Assembly (NCBI GenBank): GCA_024734555.1 | Contig: JANPWX010000008.1 | Coordinates: 5,960,509-6,024,508 of the forward strand | From: Trochalopteron elliotii | Lineage: Eukaryota; Chordata; Aves; Passeriformes; Leiothrichidae | Direction of reading: 5' to 3' | DNA length: 64,000 bases | Part shown: positions 13,904 to 26,836 of the stretch, one piece after another | How positions within the stretch are numbered: the first letter of the stretch is position 1 | Layout of the letters: the number at the start of each line of letters is the position of its first letter | Made by a program: the position numbers and the translations under genes | The notes under the pieces: model-generated | Told to the model about the DNA's origin: nothing | The model's database searches: none | What the model saw: only the letters and a program-made list of their open reading frames with translations

Positions 13904-16528
13904 CACCTCTCATGTAGGGAAATGGTGAAAAAGTCCACTGCAACAACAAGGAATGATTGCTTAGAAATTGCACACGAAGAGTTCTGTGACCATTTCAAAC
14001 CTGAATCAGTTTTTGTGCCCATTCAGCAAAGTAGGATGGGGGAGGCACTGCACCTTTCTCACACGTGAACAGGGTCAGTTCATGGGCAGGTGGTGTTACT
14101 GTGACGGAGAAGCTGAGTGAGATCCTCCACATTCCATAATTGTCAAGTAGCAGCAGGATATGTGTGTGTGTGAGGCATGATCAAGAACTTTCCACTGACC
14201 ATCAGAAATGTCCGTTCTTCAGAGAGGAAAAAAAAGACTTGTTACAGGCAAATTGCATTGAGTGTCTAAAGCAAAGAAATAATTTTTCACAATTGTCTAG
14301 TCCAGCAAACAAACTTACATTTAAGCATTTGTATTATTTAGGTAAGGTTTAGGATTTTTAAGTAACCTCCTAGTAGCCATTCTGTTCTTTCCATGTTTCT
14401 CCACTGAATACCAACTATGTTTGACATACAAGTGGTAATGCAGATTGTACATTAATATGGACTTTGAGCTCTCCAGGATGCATAACAGAATATGGGCATA
14501 ATTGATTCCCACTCTGAAATGGAGCTATTAATTACCTAAAACAATAAAGCCATAATAACATTTTCTGTGTGTATATATTATTTGGAGGGAAAAAAATGAA
14601 GAGAGATAAAGATACGGTTATTGCCTTGACATTTTGGTAATGAGATTTTATGCTGAGCTGGAGTTCAGGAAAAGCACAGCAAAGGAAACTAATAGAAAAT
14701 AGTAAGGAAAAGAGCAGAGGTTGGAAGGTACTAAGGGCATCTTAGAGGTGCCACACAATTATGCTCATCTCCTCTGTTGAGCTTCCCCTGCTTGCCTGTC
14801 TGTTTCTAACATCAGCTCTGAGGTGGAGGGAGAGCATCACTTCAGTGATTAAAGGCACCTAGCAGTTAGAAGTCATCTCCATGAATAGAAAAGCATGCAT
14901 CACTGTGGACTACCTAACAATATTGTTGTTTATTAACAAACATTGCATGGGACTAGATAATAAAAGTGGAAGGTGATCCTCCTCCTTTTTAGTTGGTCAG
15001 TGTCACAGGTGTCTCATATCTTGCTTTCTTACTGGTTGTTGCTTTGATTCCTTTTTTCTGTGTCTTCATAGTTGATTTTGTTTAGGCTAGCTGAGGGGGA
15101 AAGGGCTGCTTTTTTCCCTGTAGCTGAAGAGTTTTCCTCACAAGCTATAAAATTAAGATTAAATAGTTATGATTTATCCTGGGAAAGGTCAGTTTTTCTA
15201 TATTACCTGGAAACATAACACTTCAGTTTGTAAAACAAAACACTTCTTGAAACATAGTTTTGCAGGACCGTTGTACATACTGCCTATGAGCAGGTTCTGA
15301 AAACATATTCATGTGCTTGTGTCAGCAAACATAATTATCATAAATATGTTCAGTAACAGATAGTTGGACTATCTTAAGTACTTCTCTGTAGCCTGATATT
15401 TTTGGCATAATTATTTTTTTTCCATGAATAATGAACTACCAATTTTAAAGGGAATGAGTTTTTGAAAAGAATCATAAAGAAACATTTTATTAGAAGAACT
15501 GTTGACTGTCTGTTTATTGGATTCATTAGTGTTGTATGAAAGTAGTAACTGAGAAAGAAGTAAATAAAACCCCCTATTATCCAAAAGGTTAATTTTTTCT
15601 TTACCAGGACTATGTACAGTGGCTTAGTCTTGGTTACATTTATGTCTATAGCTCATTTTGTACTTGAAATGTAAAATTTCCTCAGTAAGTTATTCATAGC
15701 TGAATTTTAGATCTGGTTGTAAAATTTCAAGCTTTGTATAAATTAAAAGGAAAAACTGTCTTAATAATGGGAGTGAAATGAGGCTAGCCACTGTGGTTGA
15801 TGTGCTAATATGCTGGGGGGAAAAAAAAGGGAATTAATTTGTCACTATGATAAACTGTTAATTTGAAAGCAAGACAGATTATACCAGTTCCATAATTAAC
15901 TGTAAATGCTTCACCCTAAGGACTTTGTTTAGCACAGGAACTGATTGAACAGGAAAGATGGAATAACTTCAAGCAAATCAGGTCTTAAAGCATCTTCTGC
16001 CCAAACCTCTCCTTTCCTTGTGTCTCCCAAGCCATCAGTAATTTCATCAGTAATTAACATCTTTAAAAGGAAAAGGTGTAATCTTGAGTTATTTATTAAG
16101 ATTTGAACTGGTGTATTGATACTGCTCCATGCTCTGATGTGGGACTTCCCACAGTCCATGAGTCAGAGAGTTTGCTTATTGAGTTCAAAGTTCACATCCA
16201 GCTTCAGCCCTTATCGATAAATGGTTCAGAGGGAATATCATATTCAATCTGGGGTCTTAACTTCAGGCTAATTGTGGTCACTGTGAGAAAGCTACCTTCT
16301 TCACTGTAGCTCTTACAGGTGATTTGATTTATGTATAATAATATCTTCTGGATGATTTTCACGATTTTCTATGGGACGGTGGGGAGGGGTGAAGTTATAC
16401 CACCATTTGTCTCAGTGCATTGGACCACAGGAATTTGGTGCCTTCTACATGAAACTGGATCAACTGTGAAAAAGCAAAAGCCTAATAAAATGAGACAGGG
16501 TCACGTGGGGCTGTGTATGCCAGGGACT

Positions 16529-16554
16529 GTTTGTTTATTTATTTATTTATTTAA
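16529..16554. repeat. (TTTA)n microsatellite
   Basis: Five to six tetranucleotide units of TTTA form a pure short tandem repeat, the sort of site that may vary in length between individuals. Confidence 0.85.
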
Positions 16555-19500
16555 AATAAGCTCAGTAGAGTCTCACTTTTCTTTGTCAGTATTTTTTATG
16601 TGCTTTACCTGCCTTAAATACAGAGCAAGAGACACTTTACAAAATTAATTCCTTGTGGTCCTTAGTCATCTGCATTAATATTCATCTCGGAAGAAAAGAC
16701 TAACACAAGGAAGGTGTTTTTCTAAGAATGGAAAAATATCACTGTCACCAAAGCAAGGGTAGAAAAGAGGTCATCACACTGAAACTATTTTTTACAAGAT
16801 TACTCAAAAAAGTCTTTTTAAGTATCTCTACATCATTATTTCAGAGACACTGTTGCTTCATTCCCATGAGTAAGTTGTGCTTCTGCCCTGATAAATCCCT
16901 AAAATCATCCTATTCTGGAAATTAACTGAGAGAACTGGTAAATAACAGCAATTGGCTGAAAACAGCTTTCCCTGCAGGAAGCGGGGCCAGAGGTCCTGAA
17001 ACTGTAGATAAATCCTTTAGGATTGAGGAAGCAAATAGAGCTTTAAGGAAGTATTTTCTTGCATGTACTTTTGAAAATATTAAATAAAAAAAAAAATTTA
17101 AAATCTTAACTCATTTTAACAACACTTATAAAAATCTAGGTGTCAAAGACCAATAGGTATAAATTAGCAAAGGGCTGCTAAGTGTAGCTCTTTTTTGGGG
17201 GAGCAGAAGCTCAGATAGGGAAACACTAGTTTATTGGACCTATTTTACAGCATAATGCTGTGGTAACGATTAAATGAACATTACACAGCAGTTTTGCAAA
17301 TTATTTAAGGACAAAAGCTAAATCAGTTTATATTGGCTTCATTATCTCACTAGCCAACATAGATCCTTCACTTTGAGTTTTGGACACTGTCACAAATAAT
17401 GCACATAAACTCCTTTCAGTGGGTTTTTTGTGCTGTCATGGAAACAGCATAGTTTTTTTAGCGTAAATAAAAGTTTTGTAAAATCATATTTATAAGGGAT
17501 GTCATTTGGGACCAAATTTACTATGGTCATGTATCCTTTTTCTATTATATTTATATCATAATTTTGAGCAAAGAGGAAGGCAGAGGTTTGAAAAAGAAGG
17601 TGCAGCCTTAAAAGATTTGTGTTTCCTTAGTGAGATTGAAACACAACGCAAAATAAGCCAAGTAGGTGTAAACTGCAAATTCTTCTTCTCTGAGTTTTTT
17701 TTGTTGTCTGAGTCTCAGAGCACTGCAATTCATTATTCACAGAAATTTTTTGTCATTTCCTTCCCTTTAGGAGGATGTCCTTTTTGCTTCATTTAATAGG
17801 TCACAATTGTAAAAGGAGGTAATTTTTTTTATGTATTATTTCATATCCATAGTTAGTGGCACTTGCTACAGATACTGAATAATGGTATTTCAATAGTGCT
17901 TATACAGAACAGGTCTTGGCTTCGTTAGTGTGTCCATTTAATCCAGGGGCAGCTTGGTGACCCTGTGGTCATTTTCTCCTTGTCCTTTTTCTTATGGCTT
18001 TCTTCAGGTTTCCTGCATGCTTAGACAGTAGAGATGGCAAAATTAGAGCTAATTAATATGCTTGAGATTATAAAGGAAGCTTTTCAGATTAAAGTGAAGA
18101 AAAATGTGTTACAATTGCATCAAATTGGTCACTTCGTTATCTTATTTAGTGCTTTTGTAGGTGCATTCAAAGAACAAAAACTTGCTCTGACAGGCCTCAG
18201 ACAGTGTTCAGTCACCATTAATAAGGTTTGAATGCTGTTTAAGTGCTCACATGCACCCAACCAGCTCACTTGCACAAATGTGGGACTGAATCAAGGACCA
18301 GAAGCCCACTGAGGAAAAGAACTGCATTCAAAATGATTTTTAAAATTTCCTGTTACATTACATTCCATGTAACTGTTGTAGCACATTTCATAATTGTCTC
18401 TTTCAATATTACCTCCTCCTGGCAAGGAAGGTAGAGCCATACAGCCTCCTTCCTCTTACCCATTTATGATGTTGTGTAAGATGTGAAAACACACCTTCCC
18501 TATGTTTTCCACTTCTCCCTAGGACCTGAAGAAGAGCATTAAAATATGTGATCACAATATTTTTACTTCATAGATACTTCAGCTTACAGGTCTGATTTGC
18601 CTTCATCTGCCTGAATGCGTATGCAGTTGCTAAAAAACAAGAAGCACCCACCCACAGGTTGAACCTCCAAAGGAGGCTTCTTTTTCAATTAGGTGATACC
18701 AAAAATATTAGTGCTTTAAATGCCCTTTGAATAAGTGAAACCCATCTGTGGGGAGCCTTGGTGTGTGTCTGAGGAAGTACTACAAATGGAACATAACGAA
18801 AAGCCTGCTTCCCCCAAGAAGAGGTTTTGCGCTTAGAACATGAAATATTCCCAGATGACAACACTTATTTTAATTTCATTAGGTGAAGGACTATGAGTTT
18901 TCTTTCTTTTCCATGTATCCCTTCCCACACTGAACCAAAGCAGTAGTTCTTGTCATGACCCCTCTAATCCTAGCTACTCTCAGATCAAGCTTGGTTTTGG
19001 GGTTGGGAGATACTGTACCGTGTATTTAATTCCAAATTTATTTGTTGTATTTGTTCTCAAAGTGAAGGCAAAATGGTAATAATTTCTTTCAAATGTTCAA
19101 GTATAATCATAAAAATAGTGATAACTTCTTGCTAGAGAATGTACCCCATTTGGTTCAGTTATTGCTCAGTCATGTGCCAGGATGCCATTTTTAGGCATCA
19201 TACAAGTGCAGAACTATAGTGATAAAAATGTCTTTTGTTGCCATAAATGTAAAAAAAAAAAAAGTATGCCATCTCTTAAATATTGTAACATACATCCAGG
19301 ACAATTCATATTTTGACAGCACCATGGTATTGCTCTGCTTTTATCTTCTTTTGCCCAAGGGAGAGTGAAATAGATACACATTAAGCAATTTCGATAGCAT
19401 CTCTTCCATTTTGGAGACAGGATATCTTGTGCAGAGGGTCATGGGTCAAAGTTAGAATCTTTTTCAGTAGAATGAATTTTCTATGATGTTTGTGAAGAAA

Positions 19501-20449
19501 ATTTTCTCTTTTCCAGGATCCTGTAAAATGCCTGATTTGGGAAATAAATTTAAGGGCCGGATTATAACTCACACAGAGGACATTTTCACACGTACAGAGA
19601 TAGATCCCTGATCTCTCAGGAAAAGCTGACAGTGTATAGGATAAGATATGGTAGATGAAACAAATAGGAATAAATTTGTGGTGCATGCATGTATGTATAC
19701 ACAAACTGTGTGTTGTAGGACAAGAGGAAAATAAACTCATTTTGTTTAGTTTTCACTTAGCTGTATTTGTAGCTTATGTTGCAAAGCATCAGACACTGCA
19801 GTAATGAAGGTTTTTAATATGTTTGCAGGATGCCAGTACAGAAAATGATCTGAGCATGAATTTCTCATGATTCCTTAGAGCTCTTGTCTGTCATATTGAG
19901 CTTTAATTCATATCTGTCTCTCATGAACATTAACACAAAACTATAGCAGTCCCTTCCTTTCCCTTCTCTGAATTTCTGGTTGAATGCAAATGAGATTTTA
20001 CTTTGGATTTTTTATCTTTTTTTCATTTTTAAAATAATTCGCTTGACTCCTCTAGACAAAATTCTTAGTGTGGACATGAGAAAATGTGCCATGAAAAGAT
20101 GTGAAAGATACTAAGGCACTGCCTACCTAAGTGGTAAGAAGGGGGATAAAATGGATCGCAGCATTCCTAACTACTCTTGCTGTGACATTCCTGTCCCTGA
20201 CTTAGCTTTGGAAACGGCTTCAGAAGTCACCTTACATTTGATACAGCTCTGCTGAGCTGTACCAGCCTGTCTGTCTCAGGTAAAGTGGGATTTAGCTGGA
20301 CTTCGGATGGGCCATAAGTATGTTCACACATTCAGAGTTCTACTTAGGTCTTCATGACAGATGTATATCTCTCCTACTTGCTGCATAATAGAGCAAAAAA
20401 TTACCTTCCTATATTGTTATAATGCTTTTTCTATCTGCCTTTCTTTCTT

Positions 20450-20474
20450 TTTATTTATTTTTATTTATTTTTAT
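20450..20474. repeat. T/A-rich short tandem repeat
   Basis: An interrupted TTTTATTTAT pattern repeats about two and a half times after a (CTTT)n start. Simple intronic repeat. Confidence 0.7.
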
Positions 20475-23104
20475 TCTTCTGTCTGGATAAGCTTTCTACT
20501 TTGTATACATGGGGGCCCACAGAGAACTTCTGATGTACTTGCTTCCAGCTGAAAATACAACCTTATAGCCAACTTGTTTTTTCCTGTCAATCAGTCTGGA
20601 GAGAATAATGCTCTGTCTTGTTGATCATCCTTGTGTAAAGCTCATGTATCACATCACGGATTGTCTGGATATTGGTTCTGTCAGTTTGCGTCTATCACCG
20701 TCGAAAAGCAAAGACCATGTGCCCATAATATTAATAGTCAGAATAGGTGAGATATATCACTGTTCTGGTTCAGGTTAGTCAAAAAGATGATTGAAAGAAT
20801 GCTACAAAAATGCAGTGCTTAAAGGTAAAAAGCTGTTTGACAGTACCTGTGGGAGAAAGGAACGTGTTGCTAGAAAATTTATGACACTCTGTAATGTGTC
20901 TTTCATAATTTACATCGAGGTACCTGTGCCAGCAATCTCTTATACATGTGACTTATTTTCCTCACATGAGTAATTTCATCAGCTGAGTAATCACACAGAC
21001 TTTAGAGGAACTCTTACCATGAGTCAGGTTACTGCTGTTTATCTATCTAAACTGAAAACCAAAACAAGACAATTATAATTATGGGTTTGGCTTTTTTTCC
21101 ATCTGGAAAATAAAGTTGTAATATAAAAGCTTAAATGGAATGGTCTTTAATACTTTTTTTATAAAAGTTCAAAAGGCTTTTATTTTTTCTATGTAGCTTA
21201 TTTTGCTAAGTCTGTAGTTGCTTTCACAAATTTAAAATGCAGAACAAATTGCATTTTTAACAAAGTGCATTCTATTTTTCTTTTTCTGAAATTTGCAAAT
21301 CCTCTTAAAGTTCTTCCAGTCTTTTTACTGTTCTCCATCAAAGCTTTCCAATTTATTTTTTAAAGATGATAGCAAGGATCTCATTTAAGCCTCTTTGTTC
21401 AGAAAGCCAAAAGAAATGGGCAACTATTCCACAGTGAAAATTTGAGAAACAATTCTTAGCAACTTAATCCCTATAAATTATTAACCTGAATAGAATGGCT
21501 CAAATTAACACTGTATGTTAAATGCTTCTAGTTTTCTGGTATTTTATGATTGCAACATTGCCTTTCCTGCAATTCCTCTGTGTTTTGTTCCTGATAACAA
21601 ACCAGGAGTGGTTTAGAATAACCATACTTGATGACTAGAAAGTGTAATCCTTTTGTGTAATAGAGCACATATTGGCATCTTTTCTAGTCTTTCACTGATA
21701 AAGTTATTTTCAATCTGTTAGGATCTGCCCTATTTTAGAGCTGATCCAATGTCCCAGCTGCAGTTGTGTTTCACGTGTGCTTGAGCCTGTAATTTTGGCA
21801 TGTTTCTGTCTCCTCTGTCTGTGGGGTAGGTGTTGCTTGGACTCTTTGGATCCAGATGCAATTACTGTGTGGAACCAGCTTTTAAACCAGCATCAAACAA
21901 TGATGAAAAACTTATTTTTTCTCTCTTTATAGAGCTGGAATATATTTTAACCTGCATCAGTTTCTGCTGAGTTGTCATATTTCTGTTAGCTTAACCATTA
22001 GCTGCTAGAGAATTGTGGTAATAGAGAGAGTACTTTGTATGCAACTTGAACATTATTTTTTAATAACCTTCAGTGACATATATGAAGGGTTTCAGATTGA
22101 AGGTCTGCAAACAGATTTCAGCCAGAAGGTTTTTTTGAAAAGATGAATCTGAGCTGTGTTGCATGGTTGATGTTAGGACACACATTGCTTATCAAAATAT
22201 TTAAATTATGGTCTCAGTTCATGTAGTTGGCTGGCTGAACTACTTTCAGAAGCTATAGCTGAATTTCCCAAAATTTAGAAGTACTTTATTGGGAAAATTT
22301 AGATAATTTGAGAATGAGAAAAGACTGCTGTTTTGATCCATACCCTCAGTAAGACTCAGTCCTTGTGCAGACCTTCTGGGCCTGCAATGCCTTTGGAGCT
22401 TTAGTGATCTAAAGCTAAGATTTAAGAGTGATCCATTTTGTTCATCTCTTGTGAAGCACAGAAGCAAAAATGGCCACTGGGCTTCACAATTTGGTGACCA
22501 GAATGTTTTCAATATGTTTAGAACAGATTTTGTCTTTGTACATGTGTTTTTGAGAGGATGTTTTTCATAGGGAGCTTCAAGCCTGCAGCCAGTTAGAACT
22601 CTATTAAACTCCTCCTGGTTCTTGAACTCCTATTACCAGAAAAAGATGCTTTCAGCCTGTGTGCTTGGAGAGGAGCTGAATGCTAAGTTTATGTGCAAGT
22701 CAGAAATGGGGGCTATCTCACTTCAACCTCTGCCACTGTTGTTCTCTACAGATATGTGAAATGACAGGAGAGGCACTGCCATGAAGCTGAAGAGCAAAAG
22801 GAGCTGATGGCTTTAGTGATATTTTGTCACTTGAACGATGACCTTTGTTAATAATGCCTGTGATAGGAAAATGCAATACTTTCTGTTTCAGTAATGTCAG
22901 TCTGATGCTTGGCAAAAATTGCTTTTAAGGCAGACAGCAAAGAAGAAAAAAGAGCAGCACTGCTATATTCTGTAGCATATAAAGTTTAACATTTTCCCTG
23001 ATATGCAGTCAGACTAAATCTTGAGTTTACTAACAGATGCAAAAGGAGTTGAAACCACATGTCCGTATCACTAATAAAATAAACAACATGCTGCCAGCAT
23101 AATC

Positions 23105-23245
23105 AGGGCTGGATTTTCAAGGCACTCAAGTTGTATTTTAAAATGGAATGGGCAAATTTTCAAAGGCACTCAGCATCCTGCAGCCCCTCTTGAGGAAAAT
23201 CTGAGTAACTTACAGATGCTGAGCAATTCAAAGGGTCTGGCCCTA
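23105..23245. repeat. Decayed MITE-like element with degenerate terminal inverted repeats
   Basis: The segment begins AGGGCTGGATTTTCAAGGCA and ends GAGCAATTCAAAGGGTCTGG followed by CCCTA. The reverse complement of the end (AGGGCCAGACCCTTTGAATT) pairs imperfectly with the start. Inside, the phrase TTTTCAAaGGCACTCAGCA recurs in variant form in both halves (near 23115 and 23157). A roughly 140-base palindromic unit with these words resembles ancient non-autonomous DNA-transposon fossils of amniotes, which carry phrases such as TTTTCAAAGGTGCTGAGCA. The family assignment is from memory and tentative. It has no coding capacity. Confidence 0.5.
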
Positions 23246-24817
23246 AAATATTCATGTGCTATTCTTGGGGAGAAAAGGGGGAAAAGGTGAACTAAGCCTT
23301 GTGTTTTCAGTTTGGAGACATACATTCAATTTATGTTTAATAGTTCTTGAAACACTTTCAAAACTTTAAAAACAATGGCACCTGTACTTACTTTCAGAAA
23401 ACAACGAACAAGAATGGGCCAAATTGAGTAGTTTAATCCGTATTTTATTAATTGGGATTGCTAGTACCTTGGTTGGACAGGAAGCTTTTTTATGAAAAAT
23501 GGCAGCTATTAAGAAAACTGTTGTTATTCTTTGTTTTTTCTGTTTGCTTGCTTTTGAGCAATAACGGTCTAAAAGTATTTGTTCACACTACCAAATAGCC
23601 CTCTGAATCAGGCACCCTGTTCTGCTATTTCTGTTCTCTACTTCAAAACTTTTAAGTTCTCCCTCAAAACCCATATTCTTCACCCTCTTTTTGACAGTGG
23701 TTTCCATCCTGATTGCATATTCTTTTAATTTAAACTGGTGTAAAGACTTACTGTACTACAAGCTATAGAAGTACTGAGGTATAAAATTGAGTATAGATGA
23801 GAAGGGAAAGGTTATTTAAAATACAACCTTTATAAGATTCCTTTACAAGTTTTATTTGAATCAATTTTCCTTTTGCTGAGTGCAGTCAACCCATAGTAAT
23901 GCACACTGGGAAGGAATCTTGTGCCTCCCAAGTGTGTTTTTCTTCAGTCTTAGCTGTTCACTGCCTTTACTAAACTGGTAACTTTGGTTAATCGTGATTC
24001 TCAACACTAGGTATATGTTTAAAGAGGAAGTAAATATGAATTTGCAAATTTTTATATGAGCTAACAAAGGAGCATACTTGAAATTATGGCAGATACTATT
24101 TTATCATTGGTATTTTTTTTGTAGCCTCCAAAGCTCTCTTCACTAGCAGATATGATACTAAGGCAGACATTAAGAAAGATCCATTGTCAATCTGGTATTC
24201 CTTCTTCCTCTACAAGCTAAAGCATCAAGTTGATGACTGTTTGTCTCAACTTCTCACGTCACATTAACAGTTTGAAAGCATTCTTCATATTAATAAGGCT
24301 TGGAATAAAGCAGATGCTGCCTGTAAAGTCTGCAACAGGTTAAAATCAGGAACTGAACTTTTTATTCTGCTTAGAAAACTAGTTTATATGTGCAGATGGA
24401 GTAACTGTAAATCTGTGACAAGGCTTCATTAATCCCTGACTTTCACTGTTGTGGAGAGATTCTGGCCTTGGAGAAGGTGGTTGCAAAGGAATCAAAATCA
24501 ACAAGGCAATTATTTTCCATCTTTTGGAGGACTTGTCAACAGCCTTCAGTCTAGAGTGAGTTCACTAAAAGGGTAGCTCCCGAATACGTCTGCATGTAGG
24601 AGATGGTAAGGTGTTTAAAACAAACAAACAGCTGGGGGAGGTCTCTGACTCCAGCTCTTAATACATAATGATGAGGAAATTTTGATACTCTAGTGTAAAT
24701 TCAGACTTCTTATGTTTGGTTCTTCAATTTCAAAGGTGATGACAACCACTTTGATTCAAAGCCCTTGTCCAAGCCAAATACTCAAGTTTTCTGCTTCAAT
24801 TTCTAATAGAATTCAGC

Positions 24818-24856
24818 GCAAAAAAAAACCCAAACAAACAAAAAAAAAACCCCAAC
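24818..24856 (-). repeat. A/C-rich low-complexity tract (G/T on minus strand)
   Basis: About 40 bases of A runs broken by CCC, CCAAAC and AAAC units. It has the same composition as the other G/T tracts in the window but the opposite orientation. Confidence 0.8.
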
Positions 24857-25163
24857 AGATAAAGAGCAAGAGATCTTCAGGAATCAATTTAGTATTGTCA
24901 CTATAAACAAAATCAAGTTCTTAAAAAGAAAGGCAGGTAGAGGCAACCACTCAACAGTAATGAATCTGAATTTCTGTATTTCCATGATAATTGGAGTCAC
25001 TTTCTTACTTTGAAATAAACAGTTTCTAGGTGGAATGCACATTATTGTTCATTAAGAATATCATTATTCTGCTTTCTTGCAACTGTCTTGCAGTGCAGGT
25101 AGGAGAACGTGCTCATAGATTTGAGTTAAAGCCACGTAGTCTCAGAACTTGTGAAAAAAATCT

Positions 25164-25226
25164 TTGGTGGTTCGTTTCGGTTTTGAGTTGGTTTCTTTTG
25201 TTTGTTTGGTTTTTTGTTTGTTTTTT
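25164..25226 (+). repeat. G/T-rich low-complexity tract
   Basis: About 60 bases of T runs separated by GG, GTTTG and TTCGG units, G/T on the + strand. Translation across it gives only Trp/Phe/Val/Leu-rich artefacts. Confidence 0.8.
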
Positions 25227-26008
25227 CACAGAGTGGCTATTACAAATAGTTTTTGGAAGGATAATAGGAATGTAAATCAAAGCATAAATTTGGAAGTAAG
25301 AAAACCAACTATAAGAATAAAATAATCCTTAAAAATGAAAGAATACATAAATTGGTTATCGTTATTTTATTTTAAACCTGCAGTCTACAGGCTGACCTCA
25401 GAAAGATGCATGGGTTTGGACACCTATAAAATATACATTAGTAGCTTTTCTCAATGATTAAGGAAATGAATAATTTTTAAAAGGCCATTTCTACCAGACA
25501 GAATGTGTTTGTATTTTGTGTTCTCAGTACAAGCCTGTGGTCAAACTCACTGAAATATTAATGCTGTCTTTATTTACTTTTATTGAATATTTAACTGTTT
25601 TCTTTTCTTTAGCATGGGGCTAATTTATGTGGTTCAACAGCCTCCATCTCTTAAAATTGTGGGACAGAAGATAAAAATTGTTCTCTGAAGCTTGACTCAT
25701 TTCAGATGTGGTTATGATGGCAAGCCAAGTCAATATAAAACTAATTATTCAGTGGAATAACCCAATACTTTTAGTTTAAAAAATCAGTTTTTGAAATAAA
25801 TCTGAGAAAGTGGAAAACCGATCAAGTGCTTCAACTATTTATTTTTTAAAGAAATGCATTTTCATGAGGCAAGCAAATGAAGCCACGTCAGCTGTATCAC
25901 CCATTCTTAGGAGGAGACTCAAGGATAGTTTCCACCTGCCTCCCCCAAATACTGTAAAAGCTTGTTTTCTAATCCTTGGTAAATGTCTCTGTCAGGTTTC
26001 ACCCAATG

Positions 26009-26100
26009 GTTGGTGGGGTTTTTTGGTTTTATTTTTTGGTGTTGTTTTTGGATGATGGGTTGGTTTGGGGCTTTGTTTGCTTGTTAGTTTGTTTTTTCTT
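26009..26100 (+). repeat. G/T-rich low-complexity tract
   Basis: About 90 bases nearly devoid of C, with GGTGGGG, TTTTTTGG and GGTTTGGGG blocks, G/T on the + strand. One of the longer members of the series. Confidence 0.8.
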
Positions 26101-26807
26101 AGAAGGAATGGCAGGGAAAGGAATCCCAGAAAGAGATGATTGTCCAGAGGAACAAAAAGAAGTATTGCCATGTGTGGTTTGGTTTTTTCCTCTCTCAAGA
26201 GTAGAAATGGGTAGAGATTTATATTAAATTACAAAAATATTGCCATTGGTGAAAAGACATTTTTATGGGCTTTAGTTTCTGGTGCATAAGAGTGAGCTTT
26301 GTAAATCAACAACTGATTTCCCTACTGAAAAGCTCAAAGGCTAAGAGTGGAAGCACAGAAAGAACTTGCTGTGAGACCAGCAGGAAGAAATGATGCTAAC
26401 ACCCTGATAAAATGGTGGTGGTTTGATGAACTAGGAGCTAGAAGGAAGAAAAGTAAAAATAAACAAACAAACCTACCTGAGGATCTTCATTAACAAGTCC
26501 TGTGGTGTTTAACATAGTACAACCTACTAAATAGTACAACTCCATGCCCTTACCTTTCTAAACTTCAGATCAGTTAAGGTAGTCTTCAGTTTATCACTTC
26601 ACTTTCTTTGCTATTTAATAGTCTCTAACATCCATATTTTGCTTTACATAGCAGTTCTTGGTGAGACATCAGTACTATCAGAGACTGCTCTGAATGCTCA
26701 CACTAGTCCAGTGACATCTCTTTAGTTAAAGGTGATGTTAAGAAATGGCCTCTGACTTCTTCTGTTTGATTGGTTGTTGGTTTTTGTTGGGTTGTCCTTT
26801 TCTTGGT

Positions 26808-26836
26808 GAGGGAGAGAGAGGGAGGGAGGGAGCAGG
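26808..26836. repeat. (GA)n/(GGGA)n purine tract
   Basis: A short pure-purine block of GAGGGAGAGAGAGGGAGGGAGG type. It is polypurine on + and polypyrimidine on -. It lies just after another G/T-rich patch near 26770-26800. Confidence 0.75.
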
